From positions 1,426,001-1,490,000 of the forward strand of contig OZ220734.1 of assembly GCA_965116945.1 (NCBI GenBank): DNA of 64,000 nt. Reading direction: 5' to 3'. The position numbers and the translations under genes were made by a program. The stretch is from Plut-88900 sp965116945 (lineage in GTDB: Bacteria; Chloroflexota; Dehalococcoidia; Plut-88900). The notes under the pieces are model-generated. The model ran no database searches and was not told the DNA's origin. It saw only the letters and a program-made list of their open reading frames with translations. Below, one piece after another: positions 42,571 through 51,368 of the stretch (within the stretch, counting starts at the first letter, position 1; every line of letters starts with the position of its first letter).

Positions 42571-43200
42571 TTGTTGTTTCCCATCTTGCACCCTTTGACG
42601 ACGCGAACTGCCCTTTTCTTTTCTACATTCCTGATATTGCTCGCCGCCCTATGGATCGGGTTTGCACCGCGGGCGCTGGCCAACGGGGGCGCCGACACCC
42701 GGACCATCTTTGAGGAGCGGGTGGGGGATTACGGGGTGGTGGTTACGTCGACGCCCGGGCGGCCCACGGAAGGGCTGGTACACCTGACGTTCAGCGTGTC
42801 GGATGCCGAAACCGGGGAAGTGATCCGGGATGCAGCGTTGGAGCTAACTGCGAATCCGCCTGCGGAGTCGGAGCTGACGGAAGCTTCATTTGTGATTGAC
42901 AGGTCGGATATCAATCCGGACCTGTACGACGTGGATGTCCGGCTTGAGGACGAGGGGATATGGGCATTGGGTCTATCAATTGATGGGCCCTTGGGGCTAG
43001 CCACGGTCGAGGTCCCGCTGGAGGTGAGGGGTCCGGCGAGCAAGATTTTCGCCATCCTGATTGTGGTACTGGCGTTCCCGTTGCTGTTGGTCTTGCTGGA
43101 GATCTGGAGGAGATGGGACAGGCGGAAGAAGAGGGCGCAACACATTGAGGGGTCTGGCGTTGAAGATACTGAGAGCTCGGGTGAGGAGAAAACCAATTGA
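42571..43200 (+). CDS. FixH/YtkA-like periplasmic domain protein with C-terminal membrane anchor
   Basis: A 209-residue product from a TTG start. N-terminal signal or anchor helix (TALFFSTFLILLAALWIGF), an ANGG cleavage-like site, then a beta-sandwich of about 110 residues (YGVVVTSTPGRPTEGLVHLTFSV, DLYDVDVRLEDEGIW) as in YtkA/FixH-type proteins, which occur with copper-enzyme assembly. A final hydrophobic helix (about 165-187) is followed by a charged tail. Its TGA overlaps the TTG start of the next gene. Confidence 0.6.
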   Translation: MLFPILHPLTTRTALFFSTFLILLAALWIGFAPRALANGGADTRTIFEERVGDYGVVVTSTPGRPTEGLVHLTFSVSDAETGEVIRDAALELTANPPAESELTEASFVIDRSDINPDLYDVDVRLEDEGIWALGLSIDGPLGLATVEVPLEVRGPASKIFAILIVVLAFPLLLVLLEIWRRWDRRKKRAQHIEGSGVEDTESSGEEKTN

Positions 43201-43979
43201 ATAAACGTATCGGGTTATCGTTCCTGGGGCTTGTGATTGTTGGGTTGCTGGTGGCGGCGTGCGGGGGATCGACGCCGGAGACGGTGGAGTTCAACCTGGA
43301 TATCCGGGAGAGGGAACTGGACCAGGAAGAGACGGTGTTCAGGGTGAAGAATGGGGACACGATAGTCCTGTCAATAACAGCCGACGAGCCCGGCACCCTG
43401 CACGTTCATGGATATGATCACGAGGAAGAGCTGGGCACCCACGGCGTGACTACGATAGAGTTCGAAGCTGATCTGGAGGGCCGGTTCGCGCTGGCCCTTC
43501 ACCCGGGTGTGGGGGAGGGGGGACATACGCACGGTGAGGAGGAAGGGGGTTGCGAGACTAGCCTGGAGCTGGCCGAGGGTGTCGGGGCACCGACAATAGC
43601 GGTGAACGCTGAACCGGGGCCCGAGGCCGGAGAAATCGAAGTCGGGGTTGAGTTGGAAAACTTCGAGCTGGCATTGACCGAAACTGAGGGTGGCGCAACG
43701 GCAGGGCACTGGCATCTCTATGTGGACGGTGAGCTTCGGGGGATGTACATGCTGCCCGAGGCAAAGGTGTCGGGGGTGGGGGCGGGCGAGCACGACATAA
43801 TGGTCAGGCTGTCGGACACAGAGCACTGCTACTTCGGGGTCGATGCTATGACTACGGTGATGGTGATGGAGGGAGCCTCGCACGGTGGGATGGATATGGG
43901 GGAGGGGGATGGGGGCCACGGGGAGGCAACCGAGCCTGAAGAGACAATTATCGGGTTCCTGGAGGTGCTGCCGCGCTAG
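43197..43979 (+). CDS. His/Met-rich lipoprotein, possible metal-binding
   Basis: A 260-residue product from a TTG overlapping the preceding stop. Signal peptide with lipobox VAACG gives Cys22 as lipid site. The first domain (EFNLDIRERELD, VKNGDTIVLSITADEPGTLHVHGYDHEEEL) is cupredoxin-like in pattern with His residues in a strand, followed by HTHGEEEGGC. A second sandwich follows, with HWHLYVDGE. The C-terminus is rich in His, Met and acid residues (HGGMDMGEGDGGHGE). This suggests copper or another soft metal, but ligands are inferred. Confidence 0.65.
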   Translation: MNKRIGLSFLGLVIVGLLVAACGGSTPETVEFNLDIRERELDQEETVFRVKNGDTIVLSITADEPGTLHVHGYDHEEELGTHGVTTIEFEADLEGRFALALHPGVGEGGHTHGEEEGGCETSLELAEGVGAPTIAVNAEPGPEAGEIEVGVELENFELALTETEGGATAGHWHLYVDGELRGMYMLPEAKVSGVGAGEHDIMVRLSDTEHCYFGVDAMTTVMVMEGASHGGMDMGEGDGGHGEATEPEETIIGFLEVLPR

Positions 43980-44021
43980 GGGAGAGCCGCACTACCCCTC
44001 TCATGCGCTAGACTGCATACT

Positions 44022-45560
44022 GTGATTACTCGCGTCCTAATCGTGTCGGGGCTTATCTTTGGAGCATTGCTGCTGTTCCCGACTGCGCAAGCGTATGCGC
44101 ACGGGTTCGGGGAGAGGTATGACCTGCCGGTGCCGCTGTGGTTGTACCTGTATGGGGCGGGGGCCACGGTGCTGGTATCGTTCGTAGTCATCGGGATGTT
44201 CATGCGGGGGAGGGATGAGGGGCGGGGGCCGCGGCGGTTCGATCTGTATGGTTTTCCCGGGATTCGGGTCGTTCTGGAAAACGTAATCACTCTCACGGTG
44301 CTGAGGGTGGTGTCGGTGGGGATGCTGGGGCTGGTGATAGCAACGGGATTCTGGGGGGACCCGGCGTCGATAGTGAATTTCTCGGTGGCGTTTGTCTGGG
44401 TGGGGTGGTGGGTGGGGCTGGGCTACGTTTTCTCGCTGGTCGGGAATTTGTGGGCGCTGCTCAATCCCTGGAAGGTGCTGTTCGAATGGGCAGAGGGCCT
44501 ATATGGGCTTGTGACCAGGGGGAAGAGGCTGGGCCTCGGGTTCCGGTACCCGTACGAAATAGGGGTGACGCCGGCGATAGTGCTGTTCTTCGCATTCGCG
44601 TGGATAGAGAACGTTTATGTTCATGCAGGCGCCCCGACCCACATTGCCATCATGGCCGTTTTCTACACGGTGGTCAGCTTGGGGGGGATGTTTCTGTTCG
44701 GTAAGAACACATGGTTGCACTACGGCGACGCGTTTGCTGTTCTCTACCGGTTCCTGTCCAAGTTTGCTGTTACAGAGGTGCGCGTCAGGGACGCAGAACT
44801 ATGTTCGGACTGTGAGTTGCCATGCGAGGCAGGAGATTCCGGCTGTGTGAACTGCTACGGCTGTTTCGAGAGAGCCAGGGGGGCGAGGCAACTCAATCTA
44901 CGGGCTCCGGGGGTAGGGTTGGCTTACCCGGAGAAGGTGAGCACCTCGGAAATGGTGTTCATTGTGCTGGCCCTGTCCACAGTCACGCTGGACGGGTTCA
45001 AGGAGACGGAGGCGTGGCAGAGCGTGAAGGACGCCATCCTGACCGGAGTGACCTTCTACCGGAACGATCTGAACACGACCCTGGCCCTGGTGGCGTTTCC
45101 CTTGATTTTTGTTGGGGCGTACCTGCTGACGTGCAAGATATCTAACCGGGTGTCGGGGGAGGCGGGGTCGACGGGGGAGACGGCTCGGACGTATATCTAT
45201 TCGCTGATTCCGATTGCGTTGGCCTATAACGTGGCGCATTTCTTTTCGTTCCTGGCCATACAGGGACAGCTGATAGTCAAACTGATCTCCGACCCTTTCG
45301 GGTTTGGGTGGGACCTGTTCGGGACGGCGGACTGGGAGGTGCAAATTTCGATAGTCAGCGCTCGGCTGGTGTGGTTCGTGGGGGTGGGGGCGATAGTGAT
45401 CGGGCACGTGATTGCAGTGTACGTGGCGCACGTGATATCGATGCGGAGGTCGGGGGCCCGGGGGGCGGCTTTGAGGAGCCAGTACCCGATGGTGGCGCTG
45501 ATGGTCGGTTACACGGTAGTGAGTTTGTGGATTGTTGCGCAGCCGATTACGGCGGAGTGA
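44022..45560 (+). CDS. Polytopic membrane protein with a six-cysteine cluster
   Basis: A 512-residue protein from a GTG start. About 10-12 hydrophobic helices. It starts with a signal-like segment followed by AHGFGERYDLPVPLWLYL, a pattern I recall in membrane proteins sometimes labelled fenitrothion hydrolase, a label that may be unreliable. A cytoplasmic or periplasmic loop at 261-281 holds six Cys: C261, C264, C268, C275, C278, C281, which could bind an Fe-S cluster or metal. It follows the metal-type lipoprotein by 42 bases and probably works with it. Confidence 0.6.
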   Translation: MITRVLIVSGLIFGALLLFPTAQAYAHGFGERYDLPVPLWLYLYGAGATVLVSFVVIGMFMRGRDEGRGPRRFDLYGFPGIRVVLENVITLTVLRVVSVGMLGLVIATGFWGDPASIVNFSVAFVWVGWWVGLGYVFSLVGNLWALLNPWKVLFEWAEGLYGLVTRGKRLGLGFRYPYEIGVTPAIVLFFAFAWIENVYVHAGAPTHIAIMAVFYTVVSLGGMFLFGKNTWLHYGDAFAVLYRFLSKFAVTEVRVRDAELCSDCELPCEAGDSGCVNCYGCFERARGARQLNLRAPGVGLAYPEKVSTSEMVFIVLALSTVTLDGFKETEAWQSVKDAILTGVTFYRNDLNTTLALVAFPLIFVGAYLLTCKISNRVSGEAGSTGETARTYIYSLIPIALAYNVAHFFSFLAIQGQLIVKLISDPFGFGWDLFGTADWEVQISIVSARLVWFVGVGAIVIGHVIAVYVAHVISMRRSGARGAALRSQYPMVALMVGYTVVSLWIVAQPITAE

Positions 45561-45599
45561 GGGTGTATTCTTCGGTAGGCGTGACGGATTAGAGTAGCT

Positions 45600-45760
45600 T
45601 GGGCCTCCCCCCGCTCGACCCCCTGCCTTCGCAGGGGCAGGCTCTTCGAGTGGCCTTAGGGTGAGCGGCCCCGCCCTGGGGCCATCCCCCATTCCATTCA
45701 CCCTGAGCCCCGTCGAAGAGTCGACCGAACGGAATGCCCTGCACCGGGGAGGGAACCCTC
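45600..45760. repeat. Dispersed repeat cluster after the envelope operon
   Basis: Modules GGCTCTTCGAGTGGCCTTAG and ATTCCATTC ... GAACGGAATGCC (near 45,690-45,735) belong to the family seen at 24,665, 42,095, 48,353 and 59,341. No gene in 45,561-45,930. Confidence 0.7.
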
Positions 45761-45816
45761 ACCCCCTTGGTCCCTCTCTCCCTTATAGGCCCTAAGGGAG
45801 AGGGGGAGAGAAGAAC

Positions 45817-45856
45817 AGGGGCAGACGTTGGCGCAGCTGCGCCAACGTCTGCCCCT
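45817..45856. repeat. 40-bp perfect palindrome without spacer
   Basis: AGGGGCAGACGTTGGCGCAG is followed directly by its exact reverse complement. It is preceded by an imperfect inverted repeat CTCTCCCTTA...TAAGGGAGAG. Together they form a strong cruciform or RNA hairpin between the convergent ends of the membrane-protein and SDR genes. Confidence 0.95.
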
Positions 45857-45930
45857 AGTTCAGTACCGGGGAAAATGGAGAGATGGATTCCCGATCGGAG
45901 TCGGGAATGACGGAGGGGAAGTTGGTAGGG

Positions 45931-46707
45931 TTAAATCAGGACCCGACCACCGTCGACGGGAACTATGTGTCCTGTAACCATGGCGGAGAGGTCGCTGGCG
46001 AGGAATAGGGCCGCGCCGACCAAGTCCGGGGTCTCGACCATTCTGCCGGCGGGGATTTCGGCTACGGTAGCGGCCAGCCTCTCGGGGTCCGATGTGGTTG
46101 CAGCCATCATGTCCGTGTTGGTCGGGCCTGGGGCGATGCCGTTGACCTGTATACCGTATTGCGCCCATTCTACGGCCAGGGTCTTGGTCAGTCCGACTAC
46201 CCCGTGCTTGCTCGAGATGTAGGTCGCCGACTGGTGACTCCTGGACACCACGAAAGCAAGTTCAGAAGCGGTGTTGACTATCTTGCCACCTCCCGTCTTA
46301 ACCATCTCCCGCGCTGCGGCCTGGCACCCGAAGAATACGCCCCGGAGGTTGACGTTATGAACATGGTCCCACTGCTCGGGTGTGAGGTCCAGAGCCGTGC
46401 TGCGAACGATTACGCCGGCGTTGTTAAACATGATGTCGAGGCGGCCCTTGTCGGCGACGGTGCCCGAGACTGCGTTGCGAATCTGGTCGGGATCGGTGAC
46501 GTCGACATCGAGAGCACGGGCGACACCCCCGGCCTCTTTGATAAGGGCGAGGGTCTTAGCGGAGTCGGCCTGACGCTGGGGGAGGTCGGCAATGGTGACA
46601 TCGGCGCCGGCAGCGGCGAGGCCTCGGGCTATGGCCGCCCCGATGCCCCGAGACGCCCCGGTGACTATTGCTATCTGGCCGCTCAGGTCTATGGTGGCGC
46701 CCGCCAT
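45931..46707 (-). CDS. Short-chain dehydrogenase/reductase
   Basis: About 258 residues from the ATG beginning MAGATIDLSG. Rossmann fold with TGASRGIGAAIARGL, NNAGVI and catalytic Ser-Tyr-Lys where Tyr-x3-Lys lies in ATYISSKHG. The C-terminal ASDLSAMVTGHIVPVDGG is typical of classical SDRs. NAD or NADP preference is not clear; an Asp at the end of strand 2 (TIADL) points to NAD. Substrate unknown. Divergent from the PPOX-fold gene. Confidence 0.92.
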   Translation of the reverse strand: MAGATIDLSGQIAIVTGASRGIGAAIARGLAAAGADVTIADLPQRQADSAKTLALIKEAGGVARALDVDVTDPDQIRNAVSGTVADKGRLDIMFNNAGVIVRSTALDLTPEQWDHVHNVNLRGVFFGCQAAAREMVKTGGGKIVNTASELAFVVSRSHQSATYISSKHGVVGLTKTLAVEWAQYGIQVNGIAPGPTNTDMMAATTSDPERLAATVAEIPAGRMVETPDLVGAALFLASDLSAMVTGHIVPVDGGRVLI

Positions 46708-46840
46708 GTCGTGACTCCCTTGCTGGTATGGGTGAGATTCGCGTTTATCCGGACACAATAGCATATCTGCGGAGGCGTTTGCGGCAGGTGTCGGGCACTA
46801 GTAGCATTCGGCAAGAAACTTCTAAACGGGTTGGTGGAAT

Positions 46841-47308
46841 ATGTCAGTGACCTGGGGGCAATTCTCAGAGCAGGACTCCGAGTTGGCGAAGCTTGGTGAG
46901 GACCAGTTCACACGTACGGGTCTGGCGCTGGTTGGAACGCTGCGTCGGGATGGGTGGCCGCGGATATCGCCGGTGGAGCCGTTCATTGTGGATGGACAGC
47001 TGTACCTGGGGATGATGTGGCGGTCTCGGAAAGCGCTGGACCTGATTCGGGACGCGCGATGCGTGGTGCACAGCACGGTGTCGGACCGAATGGGGAGTGA
47101 AGGAGAGTTCAAGGTGTATGGTCGGGCGGTTGAGGTGAAAGACCTGGATGAGAGAAAGCGCTTTGCGGATGCGGTGTTCGAGGCTATTGGTTACCGGCCT
47201 GAGGAGCCGGAGTTTCATTGTTTTTCCATTGGCATCGACAGTGTGGCGTTCACTCGGCTGGAGGGTGATCAGATGGTGCATCGGGTGTGGAGGGCGGGGG
47301 AGGGTTAA
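46841..47308 (+). CDS. Pyridoxamine 5'-phosphate oxidase-fold protein
   Basis: A 155-residue split-barrel flavin-binding protein: GLALVGTLRRDGWPRISPVEPFIVDGQLYLG (about residues 28-58), MWRSRKALDLIRD and FKVYGRAVEVKD. Closest in pattern to the small FMN or F420 binding family; paralog of the protein at 10,802. Followed by an amidohydrolase gene after 86 bases. Function unknown, probably a reductase or an oxygen-sensitive cofactor enzyme. Confidence 0.82.
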   Translation: MSVTWGQFSEQDSELAKLGEDQFTRTGLALVGTLRRDGWPRISPVEPFIVDGQLYLGMMWRSRKALDLIRDARCVVHSTVSDRMGSEGEFKVYGRAVEVKDLDERKRFADAVFEAIGYRPEEPEFHCFSIGIDSVAFTRLEGDQMVHRVWRAGEG

Positions 47309-47394
47309 AAGCTCGTTATATTGCCCTGAGTCGGGTGTCGGCATACCATTGCCTCTAATCCCGACACGCATATCCCAAACTGGAGGCTACGGTT

Positions 47395-48345
47395 ATGGCC
47401 GATGTACTGAAGATAGATTCCCACTTGCATTTGTACGAGACGAAGGAGATAGGGGCGTTTGAGAAGGGGGACTACGGGATCTGGGAGTACGGGCAGAAGG
47501 CGGAAGTAAAGTTCAGCGACTATGACGGTGACCTGGAAGATACGTTGGATGCAATGGGGTCAGCCGGGTTTGCGAAGGCGATAGTGGTCAATCTTTTCTC
47601 GACTCGAGGGGTGATGGAGCGGGCGGTGGCGGGGATGTCGGGGAGGATGACGGCGTCGGAGAGGGAGTCGGAGATCAGGAAGGTTGAGGCGGGTTATGCG
47701 GATGCATTGAGGGAGTTCAACATTGCTTCGTGCGAGCGGGTGAAGGGCCACGACAACTTGATCCCGTATATTGCGCTGGACGCTATAGCAATGCCGGGTG
47801 AGGAGGGTGCGGCGCACCTTCGGGAGATGGTGGAAAAGCACGGGGCACGGGGGGTGAAACTGCACGGGCCGGCCCAGGGATTCAACATGAGCGACGAGCG
47901 GATGTGGCCTTCCTATGCGGTATGCCAGGAGATGGGCCTGCCGATTGTGGCGCACTCGGGGCCGGACAAGCTGGGTTTCGGGTACGCGGAGCCTCGGGCG
48001 TTTGCCGGGATGCTGGCTGCGTTCCCGGAACTCAAGGTGATTATTGCGCACATGGGAGGGGGGACGTGGGGGCAGGCCCGGGAGCTGGCGGAGGCCTACC
48101 CCAATGCGTATTTCGATTGCTGCGAGATAATCGAATGGGTTGGCGGGGCCACGAACGCACCCACTGAGGATGAGTTTGCGCAGTTGATCAAGGACATCGG
48201 GGCGTCTCGGGTGTTTATGGGATCGGACTTTCCGTGGTACGACCTGGACCGTACCGTTGAGCAGGTGATGGCGTTGCCTTTGCTTTCCGACGAGGAGAAG
48301 GAGGGGATGTTGGGGGCTTATGCGGTGGAGGCGTTGGGGATCTAG
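47395..48345 (+). CDS. Amidohydrolase family 2 protein
   Basis: A 316-residue TIM-barrel hydrolase. The N-terminal KIDSHLHLYE supplies the HxH metal motif, LPIVAHSGPDK and VIIAHMGGG the middle His residues, and FMGSDFPWYD the late Asp. Compact without the insertions of the 370-400-residue paralogs. The gene stands on its own between PPOX-fold and membrane-protein genes. Substrate unknown. Confidence 0.87.
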   Translation: MADVLKIDSHLHLYETKEIGAFEKGDYGIWEYGQKAEVKFSDYDGDLEDTLDAMGSAGFAKAIVVNLFSTRGVMERAVAGMSGRMTASERESEIRKVEAGYADALREFNIASCERVKGHDNLIPYIALDAIAMPGEEGAAHLREMVEKHGARGVKLHGPAQGFNMSDERMWPSYAVCQEMGLPIVAHSGPDKLGFGYAEPRAFAGMLAAFPELKVIIAHMGGGTWGQARELAEAYPNAYFDCCEIIEWVGGATNAPTEDEFAQLIKDIGASRVFMGSDFPWYDLDRTVEQVMALPLLSDEEKEGMLGAYAVEALGI

Positions 48346-48686
48346 GCCAACCCCATTCCGTTCGGTAGACCCTTCGACTCCGCTCAGAGTGAACGGATGC
48401 CCCGCACCCAGGACGACCACAAGGGTCGCCCCTATGGAGTGCTTTGCTTAACTGTAGACCTATGCTTTCAGGTCCAATGTTTGAGCCCTGCGCCGCCCCC
48501 CGCTCATACTTCGAGTGTCCTCAGCACGAGCGGCCCCTCCGCCTGAGGAGAAGGCGCCCCACACCCCTCTGGGTTCCTGCCTTCGCAGGAACGACGGTAG
48601 AAGAGGGCAGGAACGACGGGTGGGGGAAGGGATCGATGTGGGGTGTATTTTGGAGGGATTATATCGAATTGTACCCACATGGCTAA
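48346..48686. repeat. Intergenic repeat mosaic
   Basis: No gene. CATTCCGTTC ... GAACGGATG near 48,355-48,399 with CCTTCGACTCCGCTCAGAGT inside; GACCACAAGGGTCGCCCCTA near 48,413; CTTCGAGTGTCCTCAGCACG near 48,511; and CCTGCCTTCGCAGGAACGAC near 48,576. Confidence 0.75.
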
Positions 48687-49232
48687 CTAGCTTCTGTCTT
48701 TCATCATCCAATCGACGTATTGCTCTTGTTCGCTAACCTTCCAGACTTGTGGACGCCACGTAGCATATAGAGTCAAGACGAGTGCCGTTGCTATTTGCCA
48801 CGCTAGAAATTCGTGGGTGAGTCCATAATGCTCAAGGTAGAGCGGGGCCAAGCTGTAGCCGTATGTCAAGCCTATCAACCCGCCATACCATGCAAAGCCA
48901 GCCGCCTTAAATTTAAACTGTATGCGTGCTTTGTTGAACACCAGCACACTCATGTAGAACGTGAATTTGCGGTCAAAGCCTTTGGCCGTGATATTTATAC
49001 GACGCCAGCCCCTCACCATTAAAGGCAGACCGAATAGAATGAATGCCCACACGCCAATCCCCGCTATTTCATTCAATAGATGGGTCGAGGCTTGCTTGCT
49101 TGTGCCAAACCGCGTATATGTGTAGGTTCCAAACAGGTCGGGCCACGATACTGCGAGTCCGCCCCAAACGCCTATCCCTGCTACGAAAGCCCACACAATG
49201 CGCCAGAACCAGTTGATTGTCATAGCTTGCAT
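48687..49232 (-). CDS. Hypothetical four-helix membrane protein
   Basis: A 181-residue product with four hydrophobic helices (about 8-28, 52-76, 110-132, 143-160) and charged loops (RRINITAKGFDRKF). I recognise no family and see no catalytic motif. AT-richer than neighbouring genes. It converges on mutM-side genes and is preceded by a 40-base gap to mutM. The repeat mosaic lies directly after its stop. Confidence 0.55.
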   Translation of the reverse strand: MQAMTINWFWRIVWAFVAGIGVWGGLAVSWPDLFGTYTYTRFGTSKQASTHLLNEIAGIGVWAFILFGLPLMVRGWRRINITAKGFDRKFTFYMSVLVFNKARIQFKFKAAGFAWYGGLIGLTYGYSLAPLYLEHYGLTHEFLAWQIATALVLTLYATWRPQVWKVSEQEQYVDWMMKDRS

Positions 49233-49271
49233 TCCCCTACCAAAAGCATGGGTACAATTCGATATAATCCC

Positions 49272-50081
49272 CTATTTCTGGCAGGTGCGGCAGAAGTTAG
49301 TCATGCGCTGGTTGGCCTTGACCTCGCCTATTCGGCCGCCGCAGTTGGGACAGTCCCGGCCACCCTTCCGATGGACCTTGAGGAAGTCCCTTATCTTGGC
49401 GTCGATCCGGCCGTCCATGCGCTCGCCGATGATTCTCGTGGCTTCATCCAGGACGGAGTGCATGCTGTTGTAGAGGGTCTCGACTTCACCGTCGCTGAGG
49501 GTAGTGCGCCTGCGGAAGGGGTAGATGCCGGCGTCGAAGAGGATTTCGTCGGAGTAGGCGTTGCCTATACCGGCGAGGAAGGTGTCGGTGACGAGAATGC
49601 GCTTGATCTGACCCGAGTAGCGGCGTAGGCGTTGGTGGAAGATGTCCAGGGTGAGGTCCGGGTCCAGGGCGTCGGGGCCCATGCGGTCGAAGTTCGGGAT
49701 GATGGACTCCTCACCCGGGCCCACGCAGTAGACCTTGCCCATGACCCGCATGTCCTGGTAGCGGAGGTCCATTCCGTTGTCGAGCTTCAGGGTGAAGCAG
49801 GTCTTGGCGTGGACCCTGGTGTCGGGGGTGACGTACTGGAAGCCGCCGGTGAGCATTGGGTTGACGGCTAAGGTGTCGCCGGACTCTGTGGTGAAAAGGA
49901 GGAACTTGCCCCGACGCTTGACCAGGGAGAGGCTCTGCCCCTTCAGCCTGGCGGCGAGGGCGTCGGCGGTGGGAAAACGGATGACGATGGGGATGCGGGG
50001 TTGCACGGAGTCGATGCGGACGCCGGGCAGTCTTTCGTTGAGGAATTTGACGATGTTTTCGAGGTCTGGGATCTCGGGCAT
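49272..50081 (-). CDS. mutM: Formamidopyrimidine-DNA glycosylase
   Basis: Removes 8-oxoguanine and FapyG from DNA. The 269-residue protein begins MPEIPDLENI, giving the catalytic Pro2 and Glu3. Lys in VKRRGKFLLF and the DRMGPDALDPDLTLD segment match the family. The C-terminal zinc finger has CPNCGGRIGE and FCRTCQK, four Cys, with the Arg of the finger loop replaced by other residues (KANQRMTN). The helix-two-turn-helix segment GIGNAYSDEILFDAGI is intact. Divergent from the CoA-transferase gene. Confidence 0.93.
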   Translation of the reverse strand: MPEIPDLENIVKFLNERLPGVRIDSVQPRIPIVIRFPTADALAARLKGQSLSLVKRRGKFLLFTTESGDTLAVNPMLTGGFQYVTPDTRVHAKTCFTLKLDNGMDLRYQDMRVMGKVYCVGPGEESIIPNFDRMGPDALDPDLTLDIFHQRLRRYSGQIKRILVTDTFLAGIGNAYSDEILFDAGIYPFRRRTTLSDGEVETLYNSMHSVLDEATRIIGERMDGRIDAKIRDFLKVHRKGGRDCPNCGGRIGEVKANQRMTNFCRTCQK

Positions 50082-50192
50082 CGGGGGAGCTCCTTGAGGG
50101 GATTATACCCAAAGCAGTCGCGTTGACACCCCAAAAGATTGGGTGGGACAATTGGCCGCGCCTTAAGACCCCTTTCCAGAGGCTCTTTCAAC

Positions 50193-51368
50193 ATGGATTC
50201 CGTCCTTACTGGATACACCATCATCGATCTTTCCCGCGATATGGCGGGGTCGTATGCGTGCATGCTGCTAGGGGACATGGGGGCGCGGGTGGTCAAGGTG
50301 GAAACAGCGGATGGGCCGAGTTGGAGGGGAGAAGCGCCATTCCACCACTGGAACCGGGGTAAGAAAAGCGTCGCGCTGGACTTGTCGGTGGAAGGGGCCA
50401 GGGGGGCACTGGAGGCGATTGTGAAGTCAGGGGACGTGGTTGTGGAAGACTACCTGCTCAGGGAGGCTCGGGAGAGGGGGCTGGACTACGAATCCCTCAG
50501 TGGGTTGAACCCGAAGCTTATCTACTGCGCGATACCGCCGTTTGGTGAAGAAGGGCCCCTGGCAGATAAACCTGCGAATGACGGGGTTGTGGCTGCATAT
50601 TCGGCGCTCATGGGGAACCAGAACGGCCCCGGTGGAATCCCAGAATTCAGCACAGTGCCGGGCCCGAGCTGTGGCACGGCATTTCTTGCTGCGTATTCGG
50701 TGACTGCTGCGCTGTACGTAAGGGAGATGGAGGGGATTGGGCAGAAGGTTGAGATACCTCTCCTTAATGGGTCGATTACCTTGCAGGGAAGTTCCTTCGT
50801 ACGGGGCGATGGCATACAGGGGGACCCAGAGGGCCCAGATCGGGATCCCAGGGGCGTGAAACCTGCATACCGCCTGTACCAGTGCAGCGACGGCAAATGG
50901 ATATTCATCGCCTGTGGTAACGACACCTTCTGGGGAAAACTGTGCATTGCTATGGGAATGGAGGATTTCACCACTACGCCCCGCTTCAGAGATGCACCGT
51001 TTGGGTTCGAGCCTGGGGATGAGGCGCTAGTTAAGGCAACCCTGGAAGAAAAGATTGGCAAGGAGACGCAGGCGTACTGGCTTAAGTTTTTTGACGAACA
51101 CGATGTGCCTGCCGCCCCGGCCGACCACCGAGACGATTTCCTGGTCGACCCGCAGGTGCAATCGGACGGGATTCTCGTGCAGGTTGATGACCCGGGGCTC
51201 GGAATTCTCACGCAGCTTGGGCCGCTGGTCTCCGTGGCGGGGCTGCCCGGCTCCATTATCGGGCCTGCGCCGGGGCTTGGGGAGCACGGAGTGGAAGTGC
51301 TCTCGGGGGTGGGGTTTGATAGAGAGGAATGCTCCAAGCTGGCGAATTCAGGGGCGCTGATTTGCTAG
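50193..51368 (+). CDS. CaiB/BaiF-family CoA transferase (first of two)
   Basis: Class III CoA transferase of about 391 residues, from the ATG beginning MDSVLTGYTIIDL. The opening LSRDMAGSYACMLLGDMGARVVKVE and later FGEEGPLADKPANDGVVAA are typical. The catalytic Asp would be near the position of the NDG in KPANDG (around residue 135-140), to be confirmed by alignment. It transfers CoA between organic acids. It overlaps the second paralog's TTG start. Confidence 0.88.
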   Translation: MDSVLTGYTIIDLSRDMAGSYACMLLGDMGARVVKVETADGPSWRGEAPFHHWNRGKKSVALDLSVEGARGALEAIVKSGDVVVEDYLLREARERGLDYESLSGLNPKLIYCAIPPFGEEGPLADKPANDGVVAAYSALMGNQNGPGGIPEFSTVPGPSCGTAFLAAYSVTAALYVREMEGIGQKVEIPLLNGSITLQGSSFVRGDGIQGDPEGPDRDPRGVKPAYRLYQCSDGKWIFIACGNDTFWGKLCIAMGMEDFTTTPRFRDAPFGFEPGDEALVKATLEEKIGKETQAYWLKFFDEHDVPAAPADHRDDFLVDPQVQSDGILVQVDDPGLGILTQLGPLVSVAGLPGSIIGPAPGLGEHGVEVLSGVGFDREECSKLANSGALIC

